Assembly: GCF_004798905.1 (NCBI RefSeq)
Contig: NZ_SDMO01000007.1
Span: forward strand, 1 to 64,000
Reading direction: 5' to 3'
DNA from: Halomonas borealis
GTDB lineage: Bacteria; Pseudomonadota; Gammaproteobacteria; Pseudomonadales; Halomonadaceae
Length of the DNA stretch: 64,000 nt
Below the pieces are notes generated by a model. It was given only the letters and a program-made list of their open reading frames with translations, was not told the origin of the DNA and ran no database searches. A program made the position numbers and the translations under genes. Shown piece by piece: positions 11,120 through 20,696 of the stretch; position 1 is the stretch's first letter, and every line of letters starts with the position of its first letter.

Positions 11120-11932
11120 CTAGTCGATGATGCGTTCCAGCAGCAGGCCGAGCTGATCGGCCTGCTCCTCCAGCGACAAGGAGAAGCCGGCATAGACCAC
11201 CGCCATGGCCAGGGCGAAGAGCGCGAAGATGCCCCACAGCGGCAGGCCATCGCCCTGGCGGCGCGCGGCGACGAGCACGTTGTCCAGCGGGCGGGTCAGG
11301 CCGTCCTCACCGGGCTCGTCGAGGGCCACCAGCTGGTCGCCCAGCTCGCGCAGCACCTGCTCGTATTCCTCGCGGCCATGCGGCATGACCTTGTAGCGGC
11401 CCTCGAAGCCCAGGCACAGGCACAGGTAGATGAAGGCCAGCAGGTCGCGGTAGCGACGCGGTTCCTGGCGCAGACGGGCGAGGATCGAGAAGACCTTCTC
11501 GCCGCCCCAGGTCTCGTTGTGGAAACGCGTCAGCAGCGAATGCCCCGCCCACTGACTCTGCTGGCCCCAGTCGGTGCTCATCACCGCTTCGTCGATGAAC
11601 GAGCACAACACATAGCGATAGGCCAGCAGGGCCGGCCGGTCGTAGCCCTGCTCGGTCAGCTCGATCTCGATGGCGGCGATCTCGTCGACCACCTGGCGAT
11701 AGAGGCGCTCGATGTCGTCGAGCCGCTCGAGCTGGCGGACCCTCACCACCATGCCGAGCAACGAGCTGGCGGCATCGACCAGCGGGTTGAGGTTGTGGCC
11801 ACGCAGGCGAAACCAGTAGTCCTCATCGGCATCCAGGTGGCCGGCATGGCTATGGATCAGCCGTTCCAGGCCCTGGACGTCGATGCTGTCCTCGTGGCGA
11901 CGGGCCGCGTCGCGGGTGGCGAGTTCGTTCAT
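11120..11932 (-). CDS. tssL: Type VI secretion inner-membrane protein TssL (DotU/IcmH)
   Basis: A 270-residue DotU-family protein. The cytoplasmic domain carries YVLCSFIDEAVMSTDWG and FYLCLCLGFEGRYKV-like motifs typical of TssL, and a single C-terminal membrane anchor (WGIFALFALAMAVVYAGF, about 225-245) leaves a short periplasmic tail. There is no peptidoglycan-binding OmpA-like domain, so wall anchoring must come from another protein if it exists. TssL pairs with TssM and binds the TssK baseplate connector, whose gene lies three bases upstream. Confidence 0.93.
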   Translation of the reverse strand: MNELATRDAARRHEDSIDVQGLERLIHSHAGHLDADEDYWFRLRGHNLNPLVDAASSLLGMVVRVRQLERLDDIERLYRQVVDEIAAIEIELTEQGYDRPALLAYRYVLCSFIDEAVMSTDWGQQSQWAGHSLLTRFHNETWGGEKVFSILARLRQEPRRYRDLLAFIYLCLCLGFEGRYKVMPHGREEYEQVLRELGDQLVALDEPGEDGLTRPLDNVLVAARRQGDGLPLWGIFALFALAMAVVYAGFSLSLEEQADQLGLLLERIID

Positions 11933-11935
11933 GGC

Positions 11936-13270
11936 TTAGCTCCTGATCGCCCAGAACTGCATGGCAAGTCCCGGGAAGTCGCCGGCGACGTGGAAGGCGA
12001 AGCCGCTGGCCCCGTTCAGCATGCTCCAGGCCTCGCTCTGGCGGTCGAGGCGGAAGTAGGTATAGCCGGCATGGAAGGGCAGCTGGCGCGGCGCCACCGG
12101 CAGCGGTTCGAGCGGAATGCCCGGCAGCTGCAGGCTGATGAGATCGCGGATGCGCTCGACGCTGGCCACCTTGGTCTGCTGCACGAACAGCTTGCGCAGG
12201 CGCTCCGGCGGCAGGTCCGCACTCACCGCGAGGATGAAATCGGCGTCGTCGAGCAGGCTGCGGTCGGCCAGGGTCGCGACCTTGAGCCCGAAGCGCCGCG
12301 ACTGCAGCTCGATGGCCATGGCGCGCGGCTCGAGCACCGTCGACAGCGACTGGCGCAGGCTCTGCATCAGCGGCCGGAAGGCGGCGTCCGGGCGATCATG
12401 ATCGTAGGCCGGGAACTCGGGCGGCAACCGCGACTCCGCGGTGAAGGTGGTCAGCTCGCAGCAGGTCTCGTGCATGTCGGCATACAGCCGCTCGGGATGC
12501 AGGTGGCCGAGCCGTGCCAGGTGTTGGAAACGCGGCTGGGCACGGTTGAGCGACTGCAACAACATGAAGTCGGCGACATCGGCGACCCCCGACTGATTGG
12601 GGGTGGCCAGGCGCTGCGCCAGGTTGCGCGCGCGCTCGCGCATCAGCCCGGCCATCTCACCGACGAAGCGCTGCAGCACCGGCGCCGCCTGGACGTTGAG
12701 CAGGGTCGGCAGGAAGGTCTCGTCGAGCACCAGGCTGCCATCCGGGCGCCGCTCGAGGATGCGCGCCACCGCCAGGCAGGCATAGGCACTGCGGTCCTCC
12801 TGCTCGAGCAGCAGCCGCGGGGCGACGCGCGCCAGGTCCAGGTCGGCCAGGTCGCCGACCCGGGAGTGCAGGTCACGCACGCCACGCGATTCGGCCCGAT
12901 AGCGCGAAGGCAACGACGAGGTCTCCCAGTTCACCTCGGCGACGCCGTCGGTGGCCAGCGGCACGCCCAGGTAGACGACCTGGTTGGCCACCGAGGCATC
13001 GTCGATTTCCAGCGCCGGGGGCTCCAGATCGTCGTCGGGCAGGCGGAAGGGCGTGCCGTCGGGGAGCACGCCGCTGGCGTGGCTCAAGGCGATGCGCCCG
13101 AAGCTCAGATACTCGGTGTTGAGGGTCAGGGTCAGAAAGCCGTGCAGGTAGCCACCGACGCCGCGCAGGCGGGTATCGACCAGCCCTTCCAGGCTACGAC
13201 GCTGCTGCTGGAAATGCTGAGGCTTGATGAACAGCCCCTCGCTCCAGACCACGGGATTGCGACTGGCCAT
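11936..13270 (-). CDS. tssK: Type VI secretion baseplate connector TssK (VasE)
   Basis: The protein starts MASRNPVVWSEGLFIKPQHF, the near-invariant TssK N-terminus, giving 444 residues; the longer frame upstream overlaps tssJ and is rejected. TssK trimers link the baseplate (TssF-TssG) to TssL-TssM and resemble phage receptor-binding proteins. Its ATG overlaps the last base of the tssJ TGA, so tssJ and tssK are translationally coupled. Confidence 0.94.
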   Translation of the reverse strand: MASRNPVVWSEGLFIKPQHFQQQRRSLEGLVDTRLRGVGGYLHGFLTLTLNTEYLSFGRIALSHASGVLPDGTPFRLPDDDLEPPALEIDDASVANQVVYLGVPLATDGVAEVNWETSSLPSRYRAESRGVRDLHSRVGDLADLDLARVAPRLLLEQEDRSAYACLAVARILERRPDGSLVLDETFLPTLLNVQAAPVLQRFVGEMAGLMRERARNLAQRLATPNQSGVADVADFMLLQSLNRAQPRFQHLARLGHLHPERLYADMHETCCELTTFTAESRLPPEFPAYDHDRPDAAFRPLMQSLRQSLSTVLEPRAMAIELQSRRFGLKVATLADRSLLDDADFILAVSADLPPERLRKLFVQQTKVASVERIRDLISLQLPGIPLEPLPVAPRQLPFHAGYTYFRLDRQSEAWSMLNGASGFAFHVAGDFPGLAMQFWAIRS

Positions 13271-13824
13271 CAGGTCTCTTTCCTCAGCGCGGCTTCGCGC
13301 TCCAGCAGGTGCACCAGCAGGTGGTAGTCGCGCCCTCGGGCGTCGACCTCCACCACCTTCTTCCACTGCGCCTGGTTGGGGCTGGCGTAGAAGGCGATGA
13401 TGCCAATGTAACGAGTGTCTTCCTCGACCTCGAAGGGCTCGTAGAACTTGAACTGACCGGGCAACAGAGTGAAGTCGTCATGCGCCAGGTAGTTGGTGCC
13501 GAGCGCCTCCTCGAGATCCGCCTGCAGCTGGAAGTGATCGGCCGACATCAGCATCGAGTCGTCCTTGAGCTGCAGGATCTGGAAACGTAGCGGCGTGCCC
13601 TTGCCCTCGACATTGGGATTGATATTGGGGGCGGCCAGCATGCTCAGGTCGACCCGCGACGGGCGATCCTCCGGGTAGCCCACCGGGATCGAGGGATCCT
13701 TCAGTACCTGATAGGTCTTGTCGGCGGCCTCGAAGGTCGAGGCACAGCCGGCCAGCGTCACCAGCAGGCCGCCGAGTACCAGGCACCGCGCCAGCGACGC
13801 GGCCCCGGTCCAGCGGGGGATCAT
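13270..13824 (-). CDS. tssJ: Type VI secretion outer-membrane lipoprotein TssJ
   Basis: The 184-residue precursor has a lipoprotein signal ending in the lipobox LAGC (Cys near residue 28), followed by a transthyretin-like fold with the phrase PLRFQILQLKDDSMLMSADHF typical of TssJ. It anchors TssM to the outer membrane. The start at 13824 is supported by a four-base ATGA overlap with the tagH stop and by the position of the signal peptide. Alternative upstream starts would bury the signal sequence. Confidence 0.92.
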   Translation of the reverse strand: MIPRWTGAASLARCLVLGGLLVTLAGCASTFEAADKTYQVLKDPSIPVGYPEDRPSRVDLSMLAAPNINPNVEGKGTPLRFQILQLKDDSMLMSADHFQLQADLEEALGTNYLAHDDFTLLPGQFKFYEPFEVEEDTRYIGIIAFYASPNQAQWKKVVEVDARGRDYHLLVHLLEREAALRKET

Positions 13825-15143
13825 GCCTCCTCCCGCTGCTGGCGACGCAGCGACTGGTCGTAGGCCTGTTCGAAGACTTCCCAGAACAGCTTCTCGAAGC
13901 CTTGCTGACGGCCGGAGTTGAGCTCCTGGTAATAGTGGCGATACATCTCCCAGGCCCAACCGTTCTCGTCCTCGCCCTGGCGACCCGCCCCGCGATAGGC
14001 GTGGAAGCGCTTGAGCAGGGCGTCCGGCGAGAAGGCATCGAGGATCGAGCGCAGGCCACTACCGATGGCTTCCTCGATCGCCGCCTGGTGCTGCTGCTGA
14101 TGCTCGAGGCATTCCGCCACCGCCGACGGCGCCGAGAGATGCACCGGGCTGCGCTGGGCGGAGAACAGCGTGGTCAGGGTCTGATCATAGGGCTGGCCGA
14201 GGCGCAGTGGGTTGTCCTCGATGGGCTGCAGGCGGCGATCGCGCAGCGGATAGCGGCTGCCGTCGTGGGACTGGTGCAGCGCCAGCAGGCCATCCACGGC
14301 GGCCTTGAGGGTACGCCCCGCCTCCTCGAGGAAGGCATGCTGCTCGGCGCTGTCGCGAAAGCGCAGCTCGCCACCCAGGGTCGTGAGCAGCGGCGAGGCG
14401 CCGATGTGGCCGCCCTCCCCTGCCGCCGGCTCCTGCCAGCGGTCCTCGAGCTGCTCGCCGACCGAGCGTTCCAGATCGTTCAACAGGCGTTCGTCCATGT
14501 CAGGGTCCTCGTAGCGTCGGTGACTCGGCGCGGCCGGTGCGCCGGCGGTAGCGCCCTGCCCATCCAGGGCATCGAGCAGTTCATGATGGTCGTCCTCGCC
14601 GGCGGTGCTCTCGTCGGCCAGCGCGGTCATGGGGTCCTGATGGCGCCGGGCCGGCGATGCCTCGCCCAGCGCCTCCAGGGGGTCGTGCTGGGGCCGCGGG
14701 ACCACGGCGCTGGCCGGTGTCGGTTCCGCGCCGTCCAGCATGTCGTGTTCATCGTCGACCAGGGTCGCCAGCGGCTGCACCCCGGCGACATCGGCCTGGC
14801 GGTCGCCCAGATGCACCCGCAGGCGGTATTCGCCGACCTGCAGCTCGTCGCCATCGCGCAGCGCCACGCGGCGCTCGCGGCCGACCGGCAGGGTCGCTCG
14901 ATTGACGAAGGTCCGGCCGCTGCGATCGATCAGGCAGAAACGCCCGTCCAGGCGCTGGATCTCGGCATGCCCGGGGCGTACCCGGCCGGCGTGGTCCTGC
15001 AGCAGCCAGTCGTCGCCCCCCGCACTGCCCAGGGTGCCGCCCTCGGCCGGGAAGACGTGGCTGCTGGTGGAACGACCCTCGAGCCGTTCGCTGTTGGTGA
15101 CCACCAGGGTGATGGCCTGCTGCTGGGAGAGCGTCACGTTCAT
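13821..15143 (-). CDS. tagH: FHA-domain type VI secretion protein TagH
   Basis: A protein of about 440 residues starting MNVTLSQQQAITLVVTNSER. The N-terminal FHA domain (about 10-115) contains GHAEIQRLDGRFCLIDRSGR, the expected phosphothreonine-binding loop region. A long acidic linker with repeated DEHDMLDG/EDDHHELLDAL-type segments follows, then a C-terminal domain (about 290-440) of the T6SS FHA family ending in WEMYRHYYQELNSG...FWEVFEQAYDQ. In other systems TagH/Fha is controlled by the PpkA kinase and PppA phosphatase, but neither gene is present here. Confidence 0.88.
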   Translation of the reverse strand: MNVTLSQQQAITLVVTNSERLEGRSTSSHVFPAEGGTLGSAGGDDWLLQDHAGRVRPGHAEIQRLDGRFCLIDRSGRTFVNRATLPVGRERRVALRDGDELQVGEYRLRVHLGDRQADVAGVQPLATLVDDEHDMLDGAEPTPASAVVPRPQHDPLEALGEASPARRHQDPMTALADESTAGEDDHHELLDALDGQGATAGAPAAPSHRRYEDPDMDERLLNDLERSVGEQLEDRWQEPAAGEGGHIGASPLLTTLGGELRFRDSAEQHAFLEEAGRTLKAAVDGLLALHQSHDGSRYPLRDRRLQPIEDNPLRLGQPYDQTLTTLFSAQRSPVHLSAPSAVAECLEHQQQHQAAIEEAIGSGLRSILDAFSPDALLKRFHAYRGAGRQGEDENGWAWEMYRHYYQELNSGRQQGFEKLFWEVFEQAYDQSLRRQQREEA

Positions 15144-15148
15144 GGGGT

Positions 15149-16168
15149 TCACCGTGTCATCTGAATGCGTACCCGGCGGCGCCGGGCCGCCGCATCGGCC
15201 TCGGGCTTGACGAAGGTCGTCCAGCCCAGTTGGCAACTTCCCCCCTCGCCCAGGCGCATGGGGGTCACTTCGCGTTCCAGGAGCTCGAGCTCCAGGTCGT
15301 AGGCCAGGGGCTCGCGCAGCACGAACTCCATCAGCGTGCGCAGCGCCTGGTGGTCGCGACCATCGGGCAGGAAGTCGCGGAAGCGGCTCAGGTCCAGGCC
15401 GCGCAGGCAGAGCGCGAACTTGCCGCTGATGTCGTCGACCCGGCTGCCGACGACCATGTCCTCGCCCAGGGTCGAGCCACCGAGGCCGGTGCGGCTGCGC
15501 TGGTCGGGCGGAATCTCGACCCAGCGATGCACCCAGGACTCGACCTCGACCCCGTCGAGGTCGAAGCAGTGGCCGACGATGCCCGCCACCACGTCCGGCG
15601 AGCGTGAACGACCGGCCAGCAGGCCGGCGTAGGCCAGCATCTTGCTCCAGTTGATCGGCGTCTCGCCGCGCAGCCGCTCGTCGGCGAGCCCCACCAGGGC
15701 GAAGATCGCCGCCGAGAAACCATCCTCGGCGCCGTCCTGGTAGCGCACGTGATGGCGATACTTGCGCCAGCCACGATGCAACAGCGACAGCACCCGGTGG
15801 TTGAAGAGGTCCAGGAAGTCGCCGGCCGCGCCCTCGCGATGGGCCTCGGCGTGGGCCATCGCCTCCAGGTAGTAGCCGGGCAGCGGCGACTGGGCGCCCT
15901 GCAGCCCCAGGAAGCTGACACGCATGGTGTAGCGCCCGGCATCGAGGGGCGTGAGGGACACGATGTCGCTGCCCGGGAAGCCCAGCGATGCCGAGGCCTG
16001 GAAGCGCACCCGCTCGGCGGCCGGATCGGCCTCGCGGTCGCCCTCCAGGTCGTCGCCATGGTGCCGGTGGAGCAACTCCACCAGCTGGTAGAAATCGTAG
16101 CGCCGGGCCCTGTCGACCAGCGGAGCGAGCGCTACATCAGGGGCTGCTGGCCCGACTGCAAGGTCCAT
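15149..16168 (-). CDS. tssG: Type VI secretion baseplate protein TssG
   Basis: A 339-residue protein with the TssG hallmark RRYDFYQLVELLHRH near residue 22, RVRFQASASLGFPGSDI, and the central SFLGLQGAQSPLPGYYLE motif. It forms the TssF2-TssG wedge of the baseplate. The ATG at 16168 overlaps the end of tssF by 37 bases; I see no better start downstream because the conserved motif begins only 20 residues in. Confidence 0.93.
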   Translation of the reverse strand: MDLAVGPAAPDVALAPLVDRARRYDFYQLVELLHRHHGDDLEGDREADPAAERVRFQASASLGFPGSDIVSLTPLDAGRYTMRVSFLGLQGAQSPLPGYYLEAMAHAEAHREGAAGDFLDLFNHRVLSLLHRGWRKYRHHVRYQDGAEDGFSAAIFALVGLADERLRGETPINWSKMLAYAGLLAGRSRSPDVVAGIVGHCFDLDGVEVESWVHRWVEIPPDQRSRTGLGGSTLGEDMVVGSRVDDISGKFALCLRGLDLSRFRDFLPDGRDHQALRTLMEFVLREPLAYDLELELLEREVTPMRLGEGGSCQLGWTTFVKPEADAAARRRRVRIQMTR

Positions 16169-17895
16169 GCGTAGCGCTCACGGTTATGAAGATTGATGAC
16201 GTGCAACTCGTGGAAGGAGTTGATGCTGGCGTACAACGAGAAGAACCGGGACAGCACGCTCGAGAACAGGAACAGGCTGCCCTCGTCGCCGAAGGCCTCC
16301 TGGTCCAGGGTCATCTCGGAACGCAGCCCGCGCACCGGCAGCCCGCGGTACAGCCGGTCCACCGGCTGGGTCTGGATGTCGATGATGCCGGCCAGACGCT
16401 TCTGGGCGATGCGCTCGGCCTGGCGGTCGACCAGCGCGCGGAAGTCGTAGACCCGCAACACCGAGCACAGCGCATCGCGGTCGAGCAGCGATAGATAGTT
16501 CAGCGACAGGTTGGAGATCAACGTCCACAGCAGGCTGCCGTCCAGGGTCGGCCGCATCGCCGGGGTCGGCCTGGTGATGTTGCGAAACTCGGCGAAGGCC
16601 GGGCTGTCTTCGGTGGGCACGCAGATATCGCCCACCGCCAGCCGCTCGGGCAGCTCGCGGTTGCTGCAGGTCAGGCTCAGCGAGATGGTCTCGCGCAGCC
16701 CCAGGCAGGCCTGCTCGTCGCCGCGCACGAAGCCGATGTCATGGTCGAAGCCATCGCCACGCAGGCTGTCGCGGACCCGCACCCGGTAGTAGCGCGCCTC
16801 GCGGTTGCGGTCGCGCTCGATCTGGTGCTCGAAGCTCTCGAACGGCACATAGCGACGCGGCTCGCCGCGAATGCGGCCGCTCTCGCTTTCCAACCAGCCC
16901 TCCACGCGGTCGACGCTGAACACTTCAAAGTGCGACGGAAAGCGGCTGCTGGGGCGAATGCGGTATTCGCTGCGCTCGCCGCTGAGATCCACCGGATCGG
17001 CGTCGTGATCGAAGAGATTGATCGCCGGGGTGCAGTACAACGCCAGGCTCGCGTCGCTCACCCGGGCGTCCGCCGGCAGGGTGCGCGAGAAGGTGAAGCG
17101 CAGCGTCACGCGCTCGGCCGCACGCGCCGGCAGGAATTCCCCCAGGCGCTGCAGGTCGAAGAACTGGAAGGCCTCGGGGAAACACAGGTATTCCTGCAGG
17201 ATGCGATAGCCCTGATAGACGTTGCGCGGATACGGCAGCAAGGCATCCTCGGCGGCGAAGCCCACCGGCACCAACAGGCGCGTGGGCAACGCCATGCGCT
17301 GGCCGTCGACCTCCAGCTCGAGGCCGGCCAGGTAGTGGTTCAACCACAGGTAGAGGGTGCGGGCCGTGTAGCCGTTGCCGCCCAGGTGCAGGCGCAGATC
17401 ATTCACGCCCAACGCATCGAGGGGCTGGTCGCTGTGCACCGCCAGGTCGAGCTCGACCACCGAGGCTTCCCGGGAATGATGGGCCGAGACGCCATCGTGG
17501 GCCAGCGGGTAGAGCGTCAGCTCGTGACAGGTGCGAAATCCGCAGGCCGTGCCTTCTACCTCGCGGCTGGACAGCGCCGTGCCGCGTGACACCGTCTGGG
17601 CGCCGCTCAGGCCATGCCAGTGCGGGGTGAACTGCATCACCGTCATGCTCGGCACCGGGCGCAGGTAGTTGGGCCACAGCATGCCGATCAGCGAATGAGT
17701 CAGTTCCGGAAACTCGTCGTCGACCTTCTCGCGCAACCGCCCGGACAGGAAGGCGAACCCCTCGAGCAGGCGCTCGACGTCGGGATCGGTGCTCTGCTCG
17801 GACAGGAAGCGACTGAGCCCAGGGTTGCTCTCGGCAAACTCTCGGCCCTGGCGCTTCAGGAAGTCCAGTTCGTCCCGGTAATAGCGGTTCAGCAT
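16132..17895 (-). CDS. tssF: Type VI secretion baseplate protein TssF (VasA)
   Basis: A 587-residue protein starting MLNRYYRDELDFLKRQGREF, with DPDVERLLEGFAFLSGRLR and FPELTHSLIGMLWPNYLRP. This N-terminal pattern is diagnostic for TssF, the gp6-like baseplate wedge protein. Length matches the family. It follows tssE by seven bases and overlaps tssG. Confidence 0.95.
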   Translation of the reverse strand: MLNRYYRDELDFLKRQGREFAESNPGLSRFLSEQSTDPDVERLLEGFAFLSGRLREKVDDEFPELTHSLIGMLWPNYLRPVPSMTVMQFTPHWHGLSGAQTVSRGTALSSREVEGTACGFRTCHELTLYPLAHDGVSAHHSREASVVELDLAVHSDQPLDALGVNDLRLHLGGNGYTARTLYLWLNHYLAGLELEVDGQRMALPTRLLVPVGFAAEDALLPYPRNVYQGYRILQEYLCFPEAFQFFDLQRLGEFLPARAAERVTLRFTFSRTLPADARVSDASLALYCTPAINLFDHDADPVDLSGERSEYRIRPSSRFPSHFEVFSVDRVEGWLESESGRIRGEPRRYVPFESFEHQIERDRNREARYYRVRVRDSLRGDGFDHDIGFVRGDEQACLGLRETISLSLTCSNRELPERLAVGDICVPTEDSPAFAEFRNITRPTPAMRPTLDGSLLWTLISNLSLNYLSLLDRDALCSVLRVYDFRALVDRQAERIAQKRLAGIIDIQTQPVDRLYRGLPVRGLRSEMTLDQEAFGDEGSLFLFSSVLSRFFSLYASINSFHELHVINLHNRERYAWTLQSGQQPLM

Positions 17896-17902
17896 ATCGG
17901 TC

Positions 17903-18337
17903 TCAGTTCAGGCACTGGTAGCGCTTGTCGTTGAGCAACAGGTCGATGGTGGTCTGGGTCGACTCGCGGCCCATGTCCAGGGTCGCCTGGACCTGGAAAT
18001 GCAGCTGCAGCGGGCTGCTGTCGTTGGGCAACGTCTCGACCTGGACGCGGCTCACCCGTGGCTCGAAGCGTTCGATGCATTCGCGGATGGCACGCTCGAC
18101 CTTGAGCTCGAGGTCCAGCACCCCGAGCGTGGCGTCGTTGAAGTCGAGCAGACCCAGCGCCGGGGCACACTCGCTATGCCCCGGATGGCTGTTGAGCAGG
18201 TCGACCAGATGGCGCTTGATGGAGACCAGGGTGGCCTCGGCCGCCTCGTCGCCTGTCGGCGCCGGACGTGCCGGCGCCGACAGGCGTTCGAACAGCCGGG
18301 CGCCGGACGGTCCGCTTCGATCCCTGAAGGCGGTCAT
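17903..18337 (-). CDS. tssE: Type VI secretion baseplate protein TssE (gp25-like)
   Basis: A 144-residue gp25/lysozyme-like baseplate protein that starts sheath polymerisation. The core reads LVSIKRHLVDLLNSHPGHSE...GLLDFNDATL, then a beta-rich C-terminal half with IRECIERFEPRV near residue 85, which carries the EPR motif expected of gp25-like proteins. It lies four bases after tssC and seven before tssF. Confidence 0.93.
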   Translation of the reverse strand: MTAFRDRSGPSGARLFERLSAPARPAPTGDEAAEATLVSIKRHLVDLLNSHPGHSECAPALGLLDFNDATLGVLDLELKVERAIRECIERFEPRVSRVQVETLPNDSSPLQLHFQVQATLDMGRESTQTTIDLLLNDKRYQCLN

Positions 18338-18341
18338 GAAC

Positions 18342-19826
18342 TCAATCCTTGTCGAGGCGTCCCACCAGCGACAGCTCGAAGTTGGCGCCCATGTACTTGA
18401 AGTGCGGACGCACCGCCAGCGACACCTGATACCAGCCCGGATCGCCCTCGACGTCGGAGACCTGCACCGAGGCGGCGCGCAGCGGGCGACGGCTACGCAC
18501 GTCGGCCGGCGGGTTCTCCTGGTCGGCGACGTACTGGCGGATCCAGGTGTTGAGCTCGCGCTCGAGGTCCTGGCGCTCCTTCCAGGAGCCGATCTGCTCG
18601 CGCTGCAGCACCTTGATGTAGTGGGCCAGGCGATTGACGATGAACATGTAGGGCAGCTGGGTGCCGAGCTTGTAGTTGGTCTCGGCCTCGCGCCCCTCGG
18701 GCGTGTTGGGGAAGGACTTGGGCTTCTGCACCGAGTTGGCGGAGAAGAAGGCGGCGTTGTCGCTGCCCTTGCGCATGGTCAGCGAGATGAAGCCTTCCTC
18801 GGCCATCTCGAATTCCCGCCGGTCGGTGATCAGCACCTCGGTGGGGATCTTGCTCTGCAGCTGCCCCAGCGCCTCGTAGGTGTGCACCGGCAGGTTCTCC
18901 ACCGCCCCGCCACTCTGCGGACCGATGATGTTCGGGCACCAGCGGTACTTGGCGAAGCTGTCGTTCAGGCGCTCGGCGAGCAGGTAGGCGGTGTTGCCCC
19001 ACAGGTAGTCGTCGTGGCTCTCGCTGACCGACTCCTCGTAATGGAAGGACTTGACCGGGTTCTCCACCGGATCATAGGGCATGCGCAGCAGGAAGCGCGG
19101 CGCGGTCAGCCCCAGGTAACGGGCATCCTCGGACTCGCGCAGGCTGCGCCAGCGGGCATACTTGGGCCCCTCGAAGATCGCCTTGAAGTCCTTGATGTTG
19201 GGCAGCTCCTCGAAGCTGTCGATGCCGAAGAAGCTCGGCGCCACCGAGGACAGGAAGGGCGCATGCGACATGGCCCCCACCGAGGCGGTGTACTGCAGAA
19301 GCTTGATGTCCGGCGTCGACGGCGTGAAGTCATAGTGGCCGATGATCGACGCCACCGGTTCACCACCGAACTGGCCGTATTCGGCCGCATAGACGTGCTG
19401 ATAGAGCCCGCTCTGGCTGATCTCGGGGGCGAACTCGAAGTCCTCGAGCAGCTCCTCCTTGGTGGCATGCAGCACGTTGAGCTTGATGTTCTCGCGGAAA
19501 TCGGTGCGATCGACCAGCAGCTTGAGGCCGCGCCAGGCCGATTCCAGCTGCTGGAACTCCTGGTCATGGATGACCTCGTCGACCTGATGGCCGATCTTGC
19601 GGTCGAGCTCGACGATCATGCGGTCGACGACCGACTTGTTGACCTGCTGCTGCTCATCGTTGCTCTTGAGCAGCTCACCGATGAAGGCCGCCACGCCCTG
19701 CTTGGCCACGTCGTAGCCTTCGTCGGCCGGCGCCATGCGGGTCTGGGCCATCACCTGATCGAGCAGGGAGACGTCTTCTTCGGTGCTCTCGGCCGCCTGG
19801 GCCTGGGATTGCTTGGATTCGCTCAT
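18342..19826 (-). CDS. tssC: Type VI secretion contractile sheath large subunit TssC (VipB)
   Basis: A 494-residue sheath subunit. Conserved segments include QQVNKSVVDRMIVELDRKIG, WRGLKLLVDRTDFRENI, PFLSSVAPSFFGIDSFEELP and the C-terminal RSRRPLRAASVQVSDVEGDP. It pairs with TssB to form the contractile outer tube. A short Gln/Ser/Glu-rich tail precedes the fold. It starts 29 bases downstream of tssB. Confidence 0.96.
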   Translation of the reverse strand: MSESKQSQAQAAESTEEDVSLLDQVMAQTRMAPADEGYDVAKQGVAAFIGELLKSNDEQQQVNKSVVDRMIVELDRKIGHQVDEVIHDQEFQQLESAWRGLKLLVDRTDFRENIKLNVLHATKEELLEDFEFAPEISQSGLYQHVYAAEYGQFGGEPVASIIGHYDFTPSTPDIKLLQYTASVGAMSHAPFLSSVAPSFFGIDSFEELPNIKDFKAIFEGPKYARWRSLRESEDARYLGLTAPRFLLRMPYDPVENPVKSFHYEESVSESHDDYLWGNTAYLLAERLNDSFAKYRWCPNIIGPQSGGAVENLPVHTYEALGQLQSKIPTEVLITDRREFEMAEEGFISLTMRKGSDNAAFFSANSVQKPKSFPNTPEGREAETNYKLGTQLPYMFIVNRLAHYIKVLQREQIGSWKERQDLERELNTWIRQYVADQENPPADVRSRRPLRAASVQVSDVEGDPGWYQVSLAVRPHFKYMGANFELSLVGRLDKD

Positions 19827-19855
19827 GATGGGGCCTCGCCTCCGTGCGTGGGAAA

Positions 19856-20374
19856 TCAGGAATCGCTCGTGGGGGATTCGTCGTCGAGCAGTTCGAGCTC
19901 GTTCAACAGCTGATCCCGAGCCTCCGGATTCTCGATCAGCGCCTGCAGGCGCTCGCGGAAGGCCGGCACGTTGCCCAGCGGGCCCTTGAGCGCGACCAGC
20001 GCCTCGCGCAGCTCGACCAGCTGACGCAGCTCGGGCACCTGGCGGGCCACGCTGTCCGGCGCAAAATCCTGCAGCGAGTTGAACTGCAGGTCGACACCCA
20101 GCTCGCGGCCGTCTTCCTCGGCCCCTTCCTCGAGGCGGTTCGGCACGCTGGTCTGCAGGCCGAGGCCGGCCTCGCGCATCACCGACTGGAAGTTGTTCTT
20201 ATCCACCGAGACCGCCTCGCGCTCCTCGATGGACGCCTCCTCGGCGCCCCCCTTGAAGTCGCCGACCACCAGCAGCTTCTGGGGCAACTCGGTCTCGGCC
20301 TGCTGATCACCGGTAGCGGGCACGTACTTGATATTGATGCGCTCTTTGGGCGCAACGGACCCTTCTTTAGACAT
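19856..20374 (-). CDS. tssB: Type VI secretion contractile sheath small subunit TssB (VipA)
   Basis: The 172-residue protein begins MSKEGSVAPKERINIKYVPA and continues ELPQKLLVVGDF, the standard TssB N-terminus. The start at 20374 is preceded by GGGAGAAGG, and the frame upstream of it has no family similarity. TssB is the first gene of the cluster on this strand, so the promoter for the machine should lie in the 440-base gap to its right. Confidence 0.95.
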   Translation of the reverse strand: MSKEGSVAPKERINIKYVPATGDQQAETELPQKLLVVGDFKGGAEEASIEEREAVSVDKNNFQSVMREAGLGLQTSVPNRLEEGAEEDGRELGVDLQFNSLQDFAPDSVARQVPELRQLVELREALVALKGPLGNVPAFRERLQALIENPEARDQLLNELELLDDESPTSDS

Positions 20375-20667
20375 GGCGAACCTTCTCCCTGCGAATGACG
20401 ACTCGAGTTGAGATTGCCCCAGCCCATCGACGCCGACCCGCTCGCTCGAGCGGATCGGCGCACGCAAACCTCGGCAAACGAACCTCGGCCCGCCGACTGG
20501 CGACAACAGCACCCATCGACAGGCTTGAAAAGAGGTCGCGAGGGTATCATCAATCCACACGGGGAAGCAGGTCGCCGACCGAACGGTCAGGAATGTTGCA
20601 GACCTGTATCAAGTCGCCATATAAGCCGTAAAAAAACGCGAACTTCTCTTAATGGCGCGAAAATTAG

Positions 20668-20681
20668 ACACATATATGTGT
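20668..20681. promoter_or_regulatory. 14-base perfect palindrome, possible operator for the T6SS operon
   Basis: ACACATATATGTGT is identical to its reverse complement. It lies about 295 bases upstream of the tssB start codon in an AT-rich patch, beside a second perfect palindrome. Size and symmetry suit a dimeric repressor or activator, but no family can be named from the sequence. Confidence 0.35.
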
Positions 20682-20684
20682 GAA

Positions 20685-20696
20685 TTTGTTAACAAA
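20685..20696. promoter_or_regulatory. 12-base perfect palindrome beside the first
   Basis: TTTGTTAACAAA is a perfect palindrome three bases from the 20668-20681 palindrome. The two centres are 16 bases apart, so proteins bound at both would sit roughly one and a half helical turns from each other. Function is inferred only. Confidence 0.3.
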